Positions 35,342 to 55,480 of a stretch of DNA of 64,000 nucleotides are shown here, one piece after another. The DNA is from Limnomonas spitsbergensis. Lineage: Eukaryota; Chlorophyta; Chlorophyceae; Chlamydomonadales. The notes beneath the pieces are model-generated. The model was not told the DNA's origin and ran no database searches. It was given only the letters and a program-made list of their open reading frames with translations. The stretch covers positions 2,541,501 to 2,605,500 of the forward strand of contig JAYJMM010000118.1 in the NCBI GenBank assembly GCA_037349105.1. Direction: 5' to 3'. The first letter of the stretch is position 1; each line of letters begins with the position of its first letter. The translations under genes were made by a program, and so were the position numbers.

Positions 35342-36530
35342 TCACCAGGTCACAGCCCCACCTAGTCCCACAGAGACTAGCGTCTGCTCCAACCCCCCCC
35401 GAGGGAACATCAATTTGGACACCAAGCCCGAGTGCCCCACCCGGGACGCGGCCCATACATGCTCCCAACCCTGCCGAAGTAGGTCCCACAGGCCACAGGT
35501 TGTGCCGACGTCTTCGTCACCGGTGGCGAACGAGTCGCTGAGTGGGCTGGCCACGACGCAGCCTGGCTCTGCCTCGTGTATGCTGGGGAGCGCATGCACC
35601 ATGGCCAGGCTACGGACGTCCCAGATCATGGCCTATTGGTCCTGGCCGACTGTGATGTGAAGTTATGAGAGATGATCGCCATCCGGTCAGGGCTGACCGC
35701 CAGTCTCCCTGCAGTCAGGCCAGCCATAGCGTCCGCGTTACTGGTAACCACACGGCATGAGCTGCGGCGGTTTCATTATTGCATTCAGCAAGGGGTGCAT
35801 GTCGGGTAAACACACAGCACACACTTTCACTTTCGACAATTCGGGGTTCAGGACGTTTCGGGGATTATGGCAAACGGAGTTTTAGCCACACTATGACACC
35901 AGTAAACCAGAACCATCCGTGAACAGTGTAGCAATCTCTGGTGTAGCACCCTGTTTTATGAGGGTTGAGCCAATGAGTATTGAGGATGAACTCTGACACG
36001 GACTACCTGGCCACCGCCACCCAACACAGGCTCTAGGAACTGTCAAAGCTGACAGCACCACCAGGTCGCAGAGGTGCTGTGTGGCTCCAAATTGGAGGCC
36101 ATCTGGCCCCTGCGAATGTCCCAGGAATGCAACTTGCCGCCTGAGCCACCAACAACCATACGGTAAACAAACTTTGCTTGTAGGCAGGCAGACCCTGCTT
36201 AGGGTCCAGGCTTTGAGGTCCTGCAGCCCCGGGGGGCATGGGGAAGACTTCCGCCCGAAAAAAACTGACGTTTTAGCTGCATTTTTACATGTTCGCCTGC
36301 AAGTCAAAAGAATTCTGCGCCAAAACCTGAGGGGCAGCTGAAAAATCCTCGTAAAAAGGGTTCACGCCGTGATGCAAAACTCACTCATGAGCACTTACTC
36401 TTCCACGTACCTCGAAGCTTGCACCTTGGCCATCTTGGTATCCGGTGTGCAATATTTTAACAGGGTCCCAGCTTGCAAATGCAGTTGATGCGATGTCAAT
36501 TGTGGACAACGTGACAGGCGCCATGCACAG
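35342..36530 (-). CDS. WD40-repeat protein, partial and possibly damaged
   Basis: Recognisable exons: 36530-36411 (40 codons, phase 0, LCMAPVTLSTIDIASTAFAS then WDPVKILHTGY), 36171 to about 36062 (VYRMVVGGSGGKLHSWDIRR), and 35633-35342 (MIWDVRSLAMVHALPS, GLWDL, then SVGLGGAVTW). The spaced GG..WD and blade-like strands are typical of a WD40 beta-propeller, a protein-binding scaffold. Before the third exon, 35711-35640 encodes LAVSPDRMAIISHN, an expected blade strand, but a one-base shift and a stop separate it from MIWDVR, with too little room for an intron. The last frame stops at 35342 or splices at TG|GTGACC. Start and end of the gene were not found. It could be a pseudogene or contain a sequencing error. 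Confidence 0.6.
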
Positions 36531-37340
36531 CTGGTGGACAAACCAGGAATCCTGGCCAAGGCAGGCATGGTGCCGCAGCCTGCAATGCACCTTGCAAAAA
36601 ACATGCAGCATGGGCATTCGAAGCGTTCCATACACAGCATGCACCTTTTTATTGAGAGTTCATGCCCAAGATCATGTGACGGACCACCTGAGCATGACCT
36701 ACTGCTACGTGACCGGTCCCCGCACAGGAAAGCATCTCACTTCATTTTGTGCTCATATCGGTTGACATGCACATGCCATGCTATACATGAGATGCCTCGT
36801 TGGGTTGTAAATCAAGTGCTTGGCAGACATGGTGACACAGCTGTCATTGACAGCAGATCAGCAACAACTAGGCACAAGCGCACAAGCAGTACCCTACATG
36901 CACAACACCTACAGTACGCCCCACCGCACAAGCAACACACGCAACACACACATAACCAGCAACACCCAACATTCAACCAACAAAGCATGACCATTACCTA
37001 GCATGTTCAGAACGCAAACAGAGGAAGGGACAAACTCTGTTTGCAACTGCTGCCGGAACACACAGCCTAGAACACCTCAACAGTTTTTAGGGCACACACG
37101 TCACACGGGGGTTGCGCCAAAGGCACAGCTTTTACAGATCTAAACAGGGTCTGACACTGTGGTTCTGACCTCCAGGTTCAAACCACTCTGACGCTACCGT
37201 AATGCCGGCCCTGGCGCTGTATGGACGCTTATAACGGGTACTCCGAAACCTTCCTGGAATTTCGAGTTTTGAATGCCAGGGCAAGCGTTGCTGTGTAATA
37301 CACACCAAGGATACATAATTTCATTGAAGAGTCATAGAAT

Positions 37341-39944
37341 ATGATGGCCTTGTCCGCTTTCATCCCTGGCTGTCTGCGCAGAGGAGCTACAGCTTTGCTC
37401 CCAGCTCTGCAAAGAGGCGCAGCGTTCACTGCCTACGATGTCGGCGAGTCCACCAACATTAAGTGGCATGAGGGTGGCGTCGCCTCGGTCGATAAGGAGC
37501 GCATGCTGAAGCAGCGCGGCTGCGTGCTTTGGTTCACAGGTCTTAGCGGCAGCGGCAAAAGCACCGTCGCATGCACGCTGGAGCATGCGTTGGCAACCGA
37601 GGGCAGACTGACGGCACTAATGGACGGGGACAACATACGCCACGGGCTCAACAGTAACGTAGGCTTCTCACCCGCAGATCGGGCAGAAAATATCAGGTGT
37701 GTGAATCAGGTGTGGGATTGCACCTGCATCGATCTAAGTGGGTTGACTTCAGGCCATGGAAGATCTCATGCCACTCAAGCATGCATATGCATGCCCTCAC
37801 CAGGTTGAAAATCTCAGCCTCCCAGTTTCTTTGGACAATACGACACTGCATCCACATGGCTGCGTTGGTCTGGCCATCATGCAGCTGCTACGCATGGCAC
37901 TGATCACTGTATAAACCAAGCAAGTTCTGTTCTTTTGAAGAGAATGGTCGTGCCCGTGAGGCATGAGTATTCAGAACGTATAGCAGCTTGGTATTTCAGC
38001 AGCACAAAAGGGGGTGGGTGGGTCAGTGGGGTCGTTTCGCTGAGCCGTTGAGTGGCAGTTCAGCTTTATTATACTGATGGTATTGGCAGAGTGCGACACT
38101 TTCGATCGTAAGCTTCGAAACCCACATCGGCCATATCTGTGGGTTAGGCATGGGGATGGAATAGGAACGTTGAGTACCTTATTTTTGATATTTTGTAGAC
38201 CGTGTTGATGTCTGATTCATGATCAGGCTCTGGCCTCTTTCAGATTTCAAACCCTGAATGAGGCTCTGGTTTGGTTTGAAACCAGAGTGTGCACCATGCT
38301 CTGAGGCTCAAGCTGCTCCCCCCTTTGTGCCCATCCCCCTGCTCCTCCTTGTGCTTTCAGGCGAATTGGAGAGGTGTCCAAGCTTTTTGCCGACACAGGT
38401 GTCGTGACGCTGGTGAGCTTCATATCCCCCTACCGTGCAGATCGTGATCTCGTGCGGAAGCGGCTGCAACCTGGCCAATTTATCGAGATATATATGAAGG
38501 TGCGTAGTGATCAAGAGGGGACGGGGCGTAAAATAGATAAGGATGAGTATGGGTAACTGGATGCCAGGTGGGGGCAGTGATGGGTTTGTGGAGGGGGGCA
38601 TGATTACATGAATGAGGAGGAATACGATAATAGGAAGCTAGGTGTAGGTGATGATTGGGGTGGGGTTTGGATGAGGATATGGATGCCAGTGTGGATGAGG
38701 CAGTACAGTTGAAGCACTGAATCATGGTTTGGGCTGGGGTCTGATGAGGTGCATTTCAGGCTCGCTGATCAGGATGTAGCTAAGCCTACCTCTCTTGGAC
38801 ATCGGTCATTAGACGATGTTAGTCTCCCCCCTCCCACACACCTCGGGCCCTCACTCACTATTCCATCTTCTGTCACTGCTTGGACTGGTACGGGACATGT
38901 TAGCGTCATTTTGCAGTTGTCTGACCCATTCACTGATAATGCTTTGACCGGTACGGCACGTGCTGTTATTTTTCGTAGTTCACTGATCATGGCCATTGGA
39001 ATCACAGGTACCCTTGGCTGTGTGCGAGACACGAGATCCAAAGGGACTCTACAAGAAGGCACGAGCCGGTGCGTTCAGGGTTACGGTTTAGGGTGTAGAA
39101 GAAGGCAAGTACCAGAGCGCTTAACATCATGGGTCTACAAGAAGGCATGAGCTGGTGCGTACTCGAATGGGCAACGGACTGGTCTCATGTGGATGGCCTA
39201 GATGGGGATGTTGATTGGATTCGAACTGGGCTAGGGAGAGGCTGGGGGAATAAGCTTGGGCCTAACGAGTCTTGCAGCGTCAGCTGTAAGATGAGACATA
39301 CCTAATCGTCCTGTCTGTCTACTAATTGGCCTGCCTGCCACAAGAGCTATGGTCCGAGAGATAATTCCCGGACATTTTAATTTCCGAATCCAAGGTCGTG
39401 CATTGGAGATTCATAGGGACACAACTTCTGCGTGTTTGCAATGATGCCCAAGCAGCCATACCATGACACATGCATTATTTATTATTTTGTTTCTCGACTC
39501 TCGAGGTAGCCACAATGCGCTGTGGTCCTTGAATCCCTGATGAACCAGCTACTATTCCCTTGGTCTCCCTCTTTGCTGCGGTTGCTCCATCCTGGCAGCC
39601 TGCTAGGAAAGATTTCATGCACAATGCTGGTTTCCCGAACCTCGTCAAGTTCAGGAGATCTTCATGTCAAGGACACGTGTTAGCCTGATCCCCTTACCCT
39701 CTTCATTGTGTCTGGGGCTGCTATTGCTCAGTGGGTAGTCCCTGTTGATTCCGATTGCCCCATCGCAGGTAAGCTCAAGGGCTTCACAGGCATAGACGAT
39801 CCCTATGAGGAGCCGGAGAATGCGGAGCTCGTCGTCCAGGCCGCCGGAGAGGACGGCCAGCTGCGGCGTCCCGAGGACCAAGCCGTACAGATCCTGAGCT
39901 TTCTCAAAAAGAAGGGGTACCTGCAGGCTCCAACGGTTCAGTGA
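37341..39944 (+). CDS. Adenylyl-sulfate kinase (APS kinase)
   Basis: Four exons: 37341-37696, 38361-38499, 39008-39068, 39769-39944, in continuous phase, 243 residues. The enzyme phosphorylates adenosine 5'-phosphosulfate with ATP to PAPS, the sulfate donor for sulfation. The N-terminal 30-35 residues ([20 protein letters not shown]) look like an organelle transit peptide, so plastid or mitochondrial location is inferred. Then come NIKWHEG, the P-loop [37 protein letters not shown], the [10 protein letters not shown] motif, [20 protein letters not shown] and [11 protein letters not shown], all diagnostic, in the right order. Length is normal for a single-domain plant/algal enzyme. The second in-frame ATG (codon 2) is equally possible as the start. 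Confidence 0.95.
39090..39162 (+). repeat. Decayed copies of the APS kinase exon 3 end
   Basis: tctacaagaaggcatgagct at 39134 followed by ggtgcgtact copies the exon 3 end and donor at 39048-39076 with only a few differences. A weaker copy (gtagaagaaggcaagtacca) lies at about 39096. Confidence 0.85.
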
Positions 39945-40249
39945 CAGCAAGGTTCCTGAAGAGTAGGAGCTAGCTGTGTCAACCAGGCAGTAGAGAAGGC
40001 CTCCTTGTGCCGCCTGGAGCAAGAGTCTGAGTAGACTCCGGATGCAAAGTTCCAGCAGCGTGTCTTATGAATTGGAGCTGGCCATACCTACTACACAGTA
40101 TATCCTTCCTGCAGCACTATAATCTGGGTACCTGAGGTGGAGGTCGAGCAAGAGCTGCGACAAATAATGAGCCAGCCCACGTGGGCAAAATCAGATATAC
40201 CTTGGCTTGTGGTGATCTGAGTGCACAGGTGTCTTCTTCGACGTACCTA

Positions 40250-40350
40250 GTCGAGAGATCTTAATTCACTGATCTGCTCTTTGATCTGTCAAGGGGAGAT
40301 CTTCGAACACAGATCTCCATTTCGATCTACCTAAGGGAGATCTGTGAGCG
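40250..40350. repeat. Cluster of agatct/gatct words
   Basis: GATC occurs seven times in about 100 bases, several times within agatct, partly as inverted pairs (gggagatct near 40292 and 40326; cagatctcc near 40310). No gene is seen here. Confidence 0.7.
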
Positions 40351-41219
40351 CACCTCTCCCCGTTAGGGCCATCTATGAGCATCGCATGCTGTGGCATCCT
40401 GAAAGCAGGAGGGTCCAGCAGGCTATAACTGATCAGTATTTCATTATCTTACCATGATCTGCCGCGTCATGAGCAGGATGGGAAATGGGTGTGCCTGAAG
40501 AGAGTTGAGACACCGTGCATTGGTTTCGTATTCCTTGAAATGAAGTCAATAATGGGATATTGGAATTCCATTAGACTACATGCTATTGCCGAGTACCTGA
40601 AGTTTTCTTGGGACCAGCTTGCTTTCCCAGTTTGATGATATGTACAACAACATCAGGAGACCAGGGGTATGACCGTATGAGAGCTGATCGCTTGTATAAT
40701 TCCTATTGTATGGTTTCTTTCTCCATTGCTGCTCAAAGGGACCTTTTTATCTCAAGGTAATACATGTACCGTTTGATGCAATCAATGGCCTGAATGTCTC
40801 GAGAAGCGATCCTTTGTATTGTTTGGGAATTCCCGTCTTCTAGGGTATATGATACTAGCCCCTGCTTAGAATATGGACTTGGATCTAGTTTTTTGACGGT
40901 GGCACATTATACAACTTGCCAACATCGTTGTTACTCAGCAAAGGTGCTCCCGGCCAGGGGATTGCCATGGGAGCTCCCGTCACATCTTGAGAATCTTGAA
41001 AATAATACATGGTGATGGTTCTGGAGCACTCTGATCTTGTGTCGGCGACCAACTACCCATCATCTAAACCAAAGGTGAACTAAACATCTCCCTGACACTC
41101 TTCCCAAACCTTACTGGTACAGACGGCTGCCTCAAACCTCTCTGTTTTTCTCGGACTAGACCCTATCTGTCCTGCGTGTGCATTTCGACCAAGAAAGGCC
41201 CGCAGGAGGAGTAGCAGCC

Positions 41220-49627
<8,408 letters not shown>

Positions 49628-49630
<3 letters not shown>

Positions 49631-49790
49631 GATTCTGCTGCCCACATTCATTGAGATGACACCAATGCCAGGTGCCAGTTGAAACAGCAGAACTTACCCC
49701 TGAAACCTGTATTCCGTATGTAAATCCTGTTTTGCATGAATGCACACACTTCGAGATGACACAGATGCCTGATGCAATGCGGGTTGAAGA
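49628..49790 (+). repeat. Decayed tandem copies of the last recognised PFK2/FBPase2 exon end
   Basis: tcattgagatgacaccaatg then ccaggtg (about 49654-49678) and cttcgagatgacacagatg (49748-49767) repeat the exon end tcatcgagatgactccgatg at 49552-49571. The third copy continues ATGCGGGTTGAAGAAGAG, which resembles the usual family C-terminus, so it might be part of the true last exon. Confidence 0.7.
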
Positions 49791-50099
49791 AGAGGTGGGG
49801 AGCCTGTTTTATCTCTGGATACATTTGCAGAGAAATGGTGCAGAGCACAGGAGCCGGATCTGATCCAAGAAATGCTGGTATATACCCTCAGACAGGATGC
49901 AATGTTGGAAATGCCAACAAACACAAGCCCAAACCCTGCATCAGAAACGTTGATCCTTAACCCTGCGCCGCACTACAAACTGAAACCCCTTGCTGCATGT
50001 GACCCTGCTGCTGCAAATGGCACCATGCCGCCCCCTCTTTCAGACCTGGTCCCTTATCCACGACCTGTTGCTGTATGTGGCCCTGTTGCTGCAGATGGT

Positions 50100-50335
50100 A
50101 CCATGTCCGTGCACATGCTGCCTGTGGACATCCATGCAGATGCCTTGACACTGGAGAAGCAGCTGTCCAATCTGCCTGAGGCGTGGCCGTCGCCGGCACT
50201 GCTTGCCAGCTGCAAGTCCGCACCTATCTCTGGCAGTGGTACCTTTCCTGCCATGGTTGAGGCCGCAGCAGTATAGAAGTTGAGGATGCTGGCTGGGAAG
50301 GCATGCAGCCTGGTCGGTGTCCAGTGGGGCTGCGT
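50100..50335 (-). mobile_element. LINE-like relic
   Basis: The minus strand encodes ILNFYTAAASTMAG and GADLQLASSAGDGHASGRLD, matching ILRFYNAAVAPEA and AADMQLAISQGTGGRT of LINE copy B in order and spacing. Only this short middle part of the ORF2 C-terminal region is recognisable. Confidence 0.6.
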
Positions 50336-50737
50336 CTGCTCCTGCTGCTGCTGCAACAAACCAGCCGTCTCACAGACCCCACTCCACCACCATCCCATCC
50401 TCATCACTGATCGTCCCAGCCGGTCCCCAGCCCATTGCCATGACCAAGGGATCACTGATGGCGGGTGTCTACAGCAGTCATTGTGACTAATACTACGCAC
50501 CCACCCAAGGGCCTTACTTGGAAGGGCAAGGTGGTGCAAAAAGATGAAAATATGTCGTTTAGTACTCTGCAGTTACAATGTAGGCGGGGCCTCTGGGGTG
50601 TCCCGCTGTGTCTCTGGCATGCCCCCCAGCTGCCCGACAGCTGCATATGTACGTGGTGGTACCTGGTGACGGCACGCATACGGCCTCAGCCCTCGCCATG
50701 CTGCTCTGGTTCCATGATCCAATGCAGCTGGGGATAC

Positions 50738-50870
50738 GCAGCTGCTGGGAAGAGCCTGCTCCCAGGTAAGGCCCTCTTTCTGTGGCCAAGAAATGTGCAG
50801 CTGTTGGGAAGGGCCTACTCTTTGGCCAAGGGATGCGCAGCTGCTGGGCATGCTCTCTGGCCGACCAGCA
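50738..50870. repeat. Short tandem repeat, about three copies
   Basis: A unit of about 50 bases with gcagctgctgggaagagcct and tggccaag recurs near 50738, 50797 and 50836. Confidence 0.75.
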
Positions 50871-52440
50871 GTTATCTACCAGACTGAGATGGGCCTGCTT
50901 GCTTGTGCATAGGAGTTTATTCAGCACATTTTGTGTTTCAGCTATATTTCGTTGTTTGAGACTGGAAGCAGGGTCGTCAGCATGAACAAGGACATACATG
51001 TATGGGGGGGTGATATTGGACACTGAAGCTCAGTGAAGGTTCAGAGCTCGTGGAGTACTGAAGCTCACCCTCGATTTGTACTTGGTCGTACTCTGTAATG
51101 CCAGGTCTGCCCTCCAACTCTGTTTGAGCAAAGCTGCTCAATAATTCTTTGCATGAGGGTTTAGGATGGATTGTTTTTGCTGTCAAAAGGGACTCAAGAG
51201 GGCCCCTTTCTGCTGAGGACGAGGTAATATGACCGTCGTTCGTTTTTATGCCCTTTGCTTGTTCTTGTTGCCGAAGGCAGGTAGCTGGCGTTACATCTCA
51301 TGCATGCTATTATTGAAGGATGAACAGTCATTCCCGTCCATTATGACGTTGAGCTTCAGTTACCACACTTACTATTTGTCGGCTTGGGCCCCATCATCTA
51401 CCAAAACATTATGACAATATATCATTGTCTCAAACTTCGTCAAACGTACAGTCCTTTCCTAATCTTGTAGGCGGTGTTCGACTACAAACTTTGCCTGCTA
51501 AAATATTCAAAGCTTGGCTGCTGCACTTTGGGGCTCAATCTCATGCCCTTGGTCGGTCAGTCTGAGTCGGAAAGGCAGGCCCAGCATCTCAATATCCTTA
51601 AACCTTCTTGAATTGTCTCCGTGCGTTTCACACTGTGTGGGTTGCATGCAATATACGTGACAATTGACCGGCCGATCTCTGATTCAGATTTTTGCACATG
51701 GCATGAGGGACAATCGCAGGCAGCTCTGCATCGATTTGATGTCCGCCCATCACATGAAATCGAGATGAAATCCTTGGCGTGGGCATGATGCACGCAATTA
51801 TGGTTTAGATCAAAAGCAGCATGCATGTCTTCCATCAATATCGGTGAGGACAGGGTGGGCAGAGGACAAGCAGCTGTGAGAACAGCATGGAAAAAAAACC
51901 ATTCAACAGTTCATATTGTCGAGACAATGCTTGTTCATGACTTCTTAGGGCCCTCCGTGCACATGTGGATAGGCAGCATGGTTACACAGCTGTCCACACT
52001 TACGGCAAAGTACTAGTTGAGCAGTACACATATTAGCAACGGTACGCACCGGTCTTGTAGGACTTGTTTTGAATATGTGGATTGCAGTTGTGAATGCAAG
52101 CCTGCGGCAAGCAGCACTGTGCTATCACCATGTGTGCATGGCATAATCAATGGCGGGCAGGCCATCCCATCTGCAAGACATATCATGATGTGGTGTGTCA
52201 GCTCCCAGTTCAGTTTTCTCCTCGAATGGGATGCACGCAAGTCCACAAAAGGCAGCTAGCAAGACTGTGGGTGGCAGCAGTGAGAAAGAGTGAGGGCGGG
52301 CAGCATAGAGGAAGAGTCTGCTTCAAAACGCGGTCCAGCGGGGGCAGATGCCTGGCTGATGCTGGGTCTCCCGCGTTTCGGTCCTTTAAAGCACGTGGGT
52401 AAGAATGCCATGGGTCAGGCCAGATGGGCATGTTTCATTC
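50871..52440. other. No supported gene
   Basis: Open frames here are short, lack splice partners and match no family. Confidence 0.45.
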
Positions 52441-52535
52441 CAACAGTCCAGATGACAATCTTCCCATCACCAGATGATCATTCATGCGGCATGAATGATC
52501 ATCTGGCGATGGGAACATTGTCATCTGAACTGTTG
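52441..52535. repeat. Near-perfect 47-bp palindrome with one-base centre
   Basis: 52441-52487 and 52489-52535 are inverted copies with three mismatches in 47 positions around the single base 52488. Confidence 0.97.
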
Positions 52536-53075
52536 AGAAGCGATGCAGCGGCCAGAGGCCAGGCTTGCCATCCCTACCTGCCTTGACTGAGTGATGAGCC
52601 TCCTGCCCCGTTGCTAGTGCTAACGCTGCCGGACCTCATTGCATCTGCCTTTTGCTGTTGTTGCCTCCTGACGGGCCCAACCCGCCTCAATGCCCTTTTT
52701 CCTAAGTTTTCTGTCGATGTCAAAATTTTAGAGGGCCATATTCCTCAATTCATGCTGCTAGGTTCCCTTCTTTATTTGTACCTGAGGTGGATAGGATGTC
52801 CAAGTTCCATCATACCGATATATGCCTCTTGGGCACGAGAGAAAAAAGAGTTAAACACCCCATCCTAAACAATTGTCAAACGACCATTGCCTACCCCCCG
52901 CCCCCCCCCCTACGGCACCTGGTAGAACCTTAATTTCTCAGTCAAAAATCAGAATTGAAGTAAGGGAGCGGGGTCAATTTCAATCAGCTCATCAGTGCGC
53001 TTATAATGGTGCCGATAAATGTAGATGATTCACAAATATCAAGCGGTGAAACAAACGAACAAACCATTGCTCTAG

Positions 53076-53640
53076 CTACCACCTGCTATCCTCGCTAGAC
53101 ACCACGAGGCTGCAGAAACGAGAGAACTCTCGCATGAATGGCATCAAACTAGCATCTAACTTGAGCGTGTTGATGTGCTGCTTCAGAAGCCTGGTCTTCT
53201 GCTTCTTGGGGAGCTCCTTGCCCACCACCCCCTTCAACTCCTCAGCGCTGATGGCATATTGCGTCACATCTGCCTCCGTCAGCTCCTGACCAGGGTGGGC
53301 TGACTCCATGTGATCTAGGAAGTGATCACTCCAGACATAAGGGCGGATGGTACCTGCGACCAGCAGCTGCAGGACCAGCAGCTGTTGCAAGAGCGACAGG
53401 CTCGGCGACAGCCTCATGCTCGACAGCGGCAGCAGCAACAGCAGCAGCGTGAGCAAGAGCTGAGGGAGTAGCAGGAGTAAATGAGGAGTATAATGATGTG
53501 ATTGTGCGCTGTCGCTTCGTCGAATTCTCCCTGGCCAGCTTCTCAGCTCCTTTCTTGCACTCTTTTCCCTGTTGGTAATTCCTTAAGGCCACTGGGTTGT
53601 CTGAAGATTTAAGACCTTCAAACAATGCTCACAACAGGTT
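53076..53640 (-). pseudogene. Possible BED-finger/transposase-like relic
   Basis: Two overlapping minus-strand frames (53625-53326 and 53456-53076) need one frame change near 53.35-53.45 kb. The first contains KSSDNPVALRNYQQGKECKK, preceded in another frame by CCEHCLK, which looks like a BED-type zinc finger (as found in hAT transposases), then an Ala-rich linker. The second ends with IRPYVWSDHFLDHMES and a Lys/Leu-rich segment, unrecognised. Two frame changes suggest decay. Without a catalytic domain the transposase link is a guess; a domesticated or unrelated zinc-finger gene is possible. Confidence 0.35.
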
Positions 53641-54439
53641 GTCATTACTTAATTCATAGCAACTACCAATGTAGCTACGCCGTGTGAGTCCAGAATGGGT
53701 GTATGTGGTTCCGGAGCCATGATAACCCCCCATGCCATAATTGCATGCCAAGAGGAGTCTGGTGTTCTGTGTGGATGTTTTATGATGCATATTTGTTGCA
53801 AATGACAGTAGGAATGCGGACAGGTTTGCCCATTAGTATAATCATCCTGATCTTGTGGGCAGGCAGGGCGGTTTAGGTGGGTAGGCATTAGGCAGACAGA
53901 CAGGGTGGCTTGGGTGGAATACGACCGCAAACATGTTTGACTGCATATGTATGTGTTGGCCGCACATATTTGCACATGTATGGTGCACCTCTTTCACTAT
54001 TGTATTCGTTCAAGTGATATCACAGACCATATCCTGTGACCTTATCTTTTCCTTCCCGTTATTTTCGCCATGTGCAGGCACATCCTTAACAAAGTACTGA
54101 TCTTTTCCCTTCAAATAGTAATTGAGGCAGCTCACGGAAAATTAAATAATTTCACGCGTAATTTCATCGTAAATACCAAATACAAAGGGGGTCGAATAAA
54201 ACATTATGTACCCCATCATCCCATAGTTGTTGAGCTCAATGAGAGCATTCCAAATACCGGTATGGTGTATTGGTATCAAAGTGCTTTTTGGCCCAGGGGA
54301 GGGGGTAGGCCCAAGGGGGGGGGCAAAGTTGGGAGGGGGCAGGGGGGTCACAAGAAAAAGGTGATTGTAAGAAAAAGTACTCGACATACCGTAAAACCAC
54401 TTAGGGTCCGCTCAGGCTAAACAAGTAGCTTACGTTTTC

Positions 54440-54990
54440 GTCGCGCAGCCAAAAAGAATTAAAAAACGGCCGCGCGGCGGCGACATTTTATTTTGATTTA
54501 ACTCCGCGCAGCAGGTCGTTTAATTGAACGTCGTGCATCAGTTAAAATAATATTAATTTCCGTCCACGCAGCACTTTCAACCAGTACAGGGGCTGTCAGT
54601 TAAGCCTCTCGTTTGATGCTAGTAAGGATAATAATATACGGTCAGCACGACAGCAATACTCAGCAAAGTCGTCCTCCTCCTTCGCCGCCGGTTCCTGGCC
54701 TCTGGAAACGTGTGGCTCTTGGGTCCAGAAACGTCAGCACCCGTCTCTGCCCCCAGGATCGAGCTTCGCTACGGGGATTGGCGTAAGGATCACTCGACGG
54801 ATGTCAAATCAAATAGTCGCGCAGGAGCGCGCGGCTTTTTTTGATATTCCCTGTTTTTAATTCATAGCGCGCAGCCGTGCACCCCCAAAATACTTGTTTT
54901 GGCACCTGACTGACACTCCCCGCAGCTCCTATTTTTGAATTGTTATAAACGCGCACCCATGTCCATGTCCGCGCACCCCAATAATTAATT
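54440..54990. repeat. Irregular array of cgcgcag words in AT-rich spacers
   Basis: cgcgcagc or close variants recur about ten times (54442, 54505, 54562, 54818, 54868 and others), separated by 25-60 bases of A/T-rich sequence. Spacing is irregular and no ORF or TIR explains it. Confidence 0.6.
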
Positions 54991-55419
54991 AGTTATGAGC
55001 AAAGTCTATGCGGTTCTACGGTATACCAGTATTACGCAGTGTGGCGGGTTTTCGTGATACAGTTGCAGGGCCACAAACCCACCATGCTTTTCTTGGCATA
55101 GGCACTTCCTCTGCCAGATGTTTTAACATATATAATCGACATAAGACTTCAAAGCGAGAACTAAAGCGATGGAGGCCGACATGAGCAGAATACATGGAAA
55201 TAAATACAAGGGATCAACAGAGCAACAAAATGCTTCACTCATTTGCACCCACGTTCTCCACTTCATGTCTTGTGATGGAGGCGCATCTTCCTCCTTATGG
55301 GATTCATTGCCACGCCTGTAGTATGTGGTTGTGTATTGATTGTACCAGGGAGTCACAATATTTTTGCTGTCCTAAGTCATGTCGTGCTTGGAGCCTCAAA
55401 GCGGTCGAATGTGGTGTTC

Positions 55420-55480
55420 TGTTGGAGTTAAATACACACTGTGTTAACACACTGTTGGACTTAAATACACGTTCCTGTGT
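55420..55480. repeat. Short direct repeat
   Basis: tgttggagttaaatacacac is repeated about 34 bases later as tgttggacttaaatacacgt. Confidence 0.85.

Noticed and set aside
35035..35541. 168-codon plus-strand open frame
   Set aside because: Antisense to the WD40 exon at 35633-35342 over most of its length; Pro/Thr-rich composition typical of a shadow frame.
37147..37200. tRNA-like ggttcaaacc (T-loop-like) string
   Set aside because: No acceptor stem, D-arm or anticodon arm could be folded around it.
54070..54420. 116-codon plus-strand open frame
   Set aside because: No family similarity; the second half is a purine-rich simple sequence that is open by composition.
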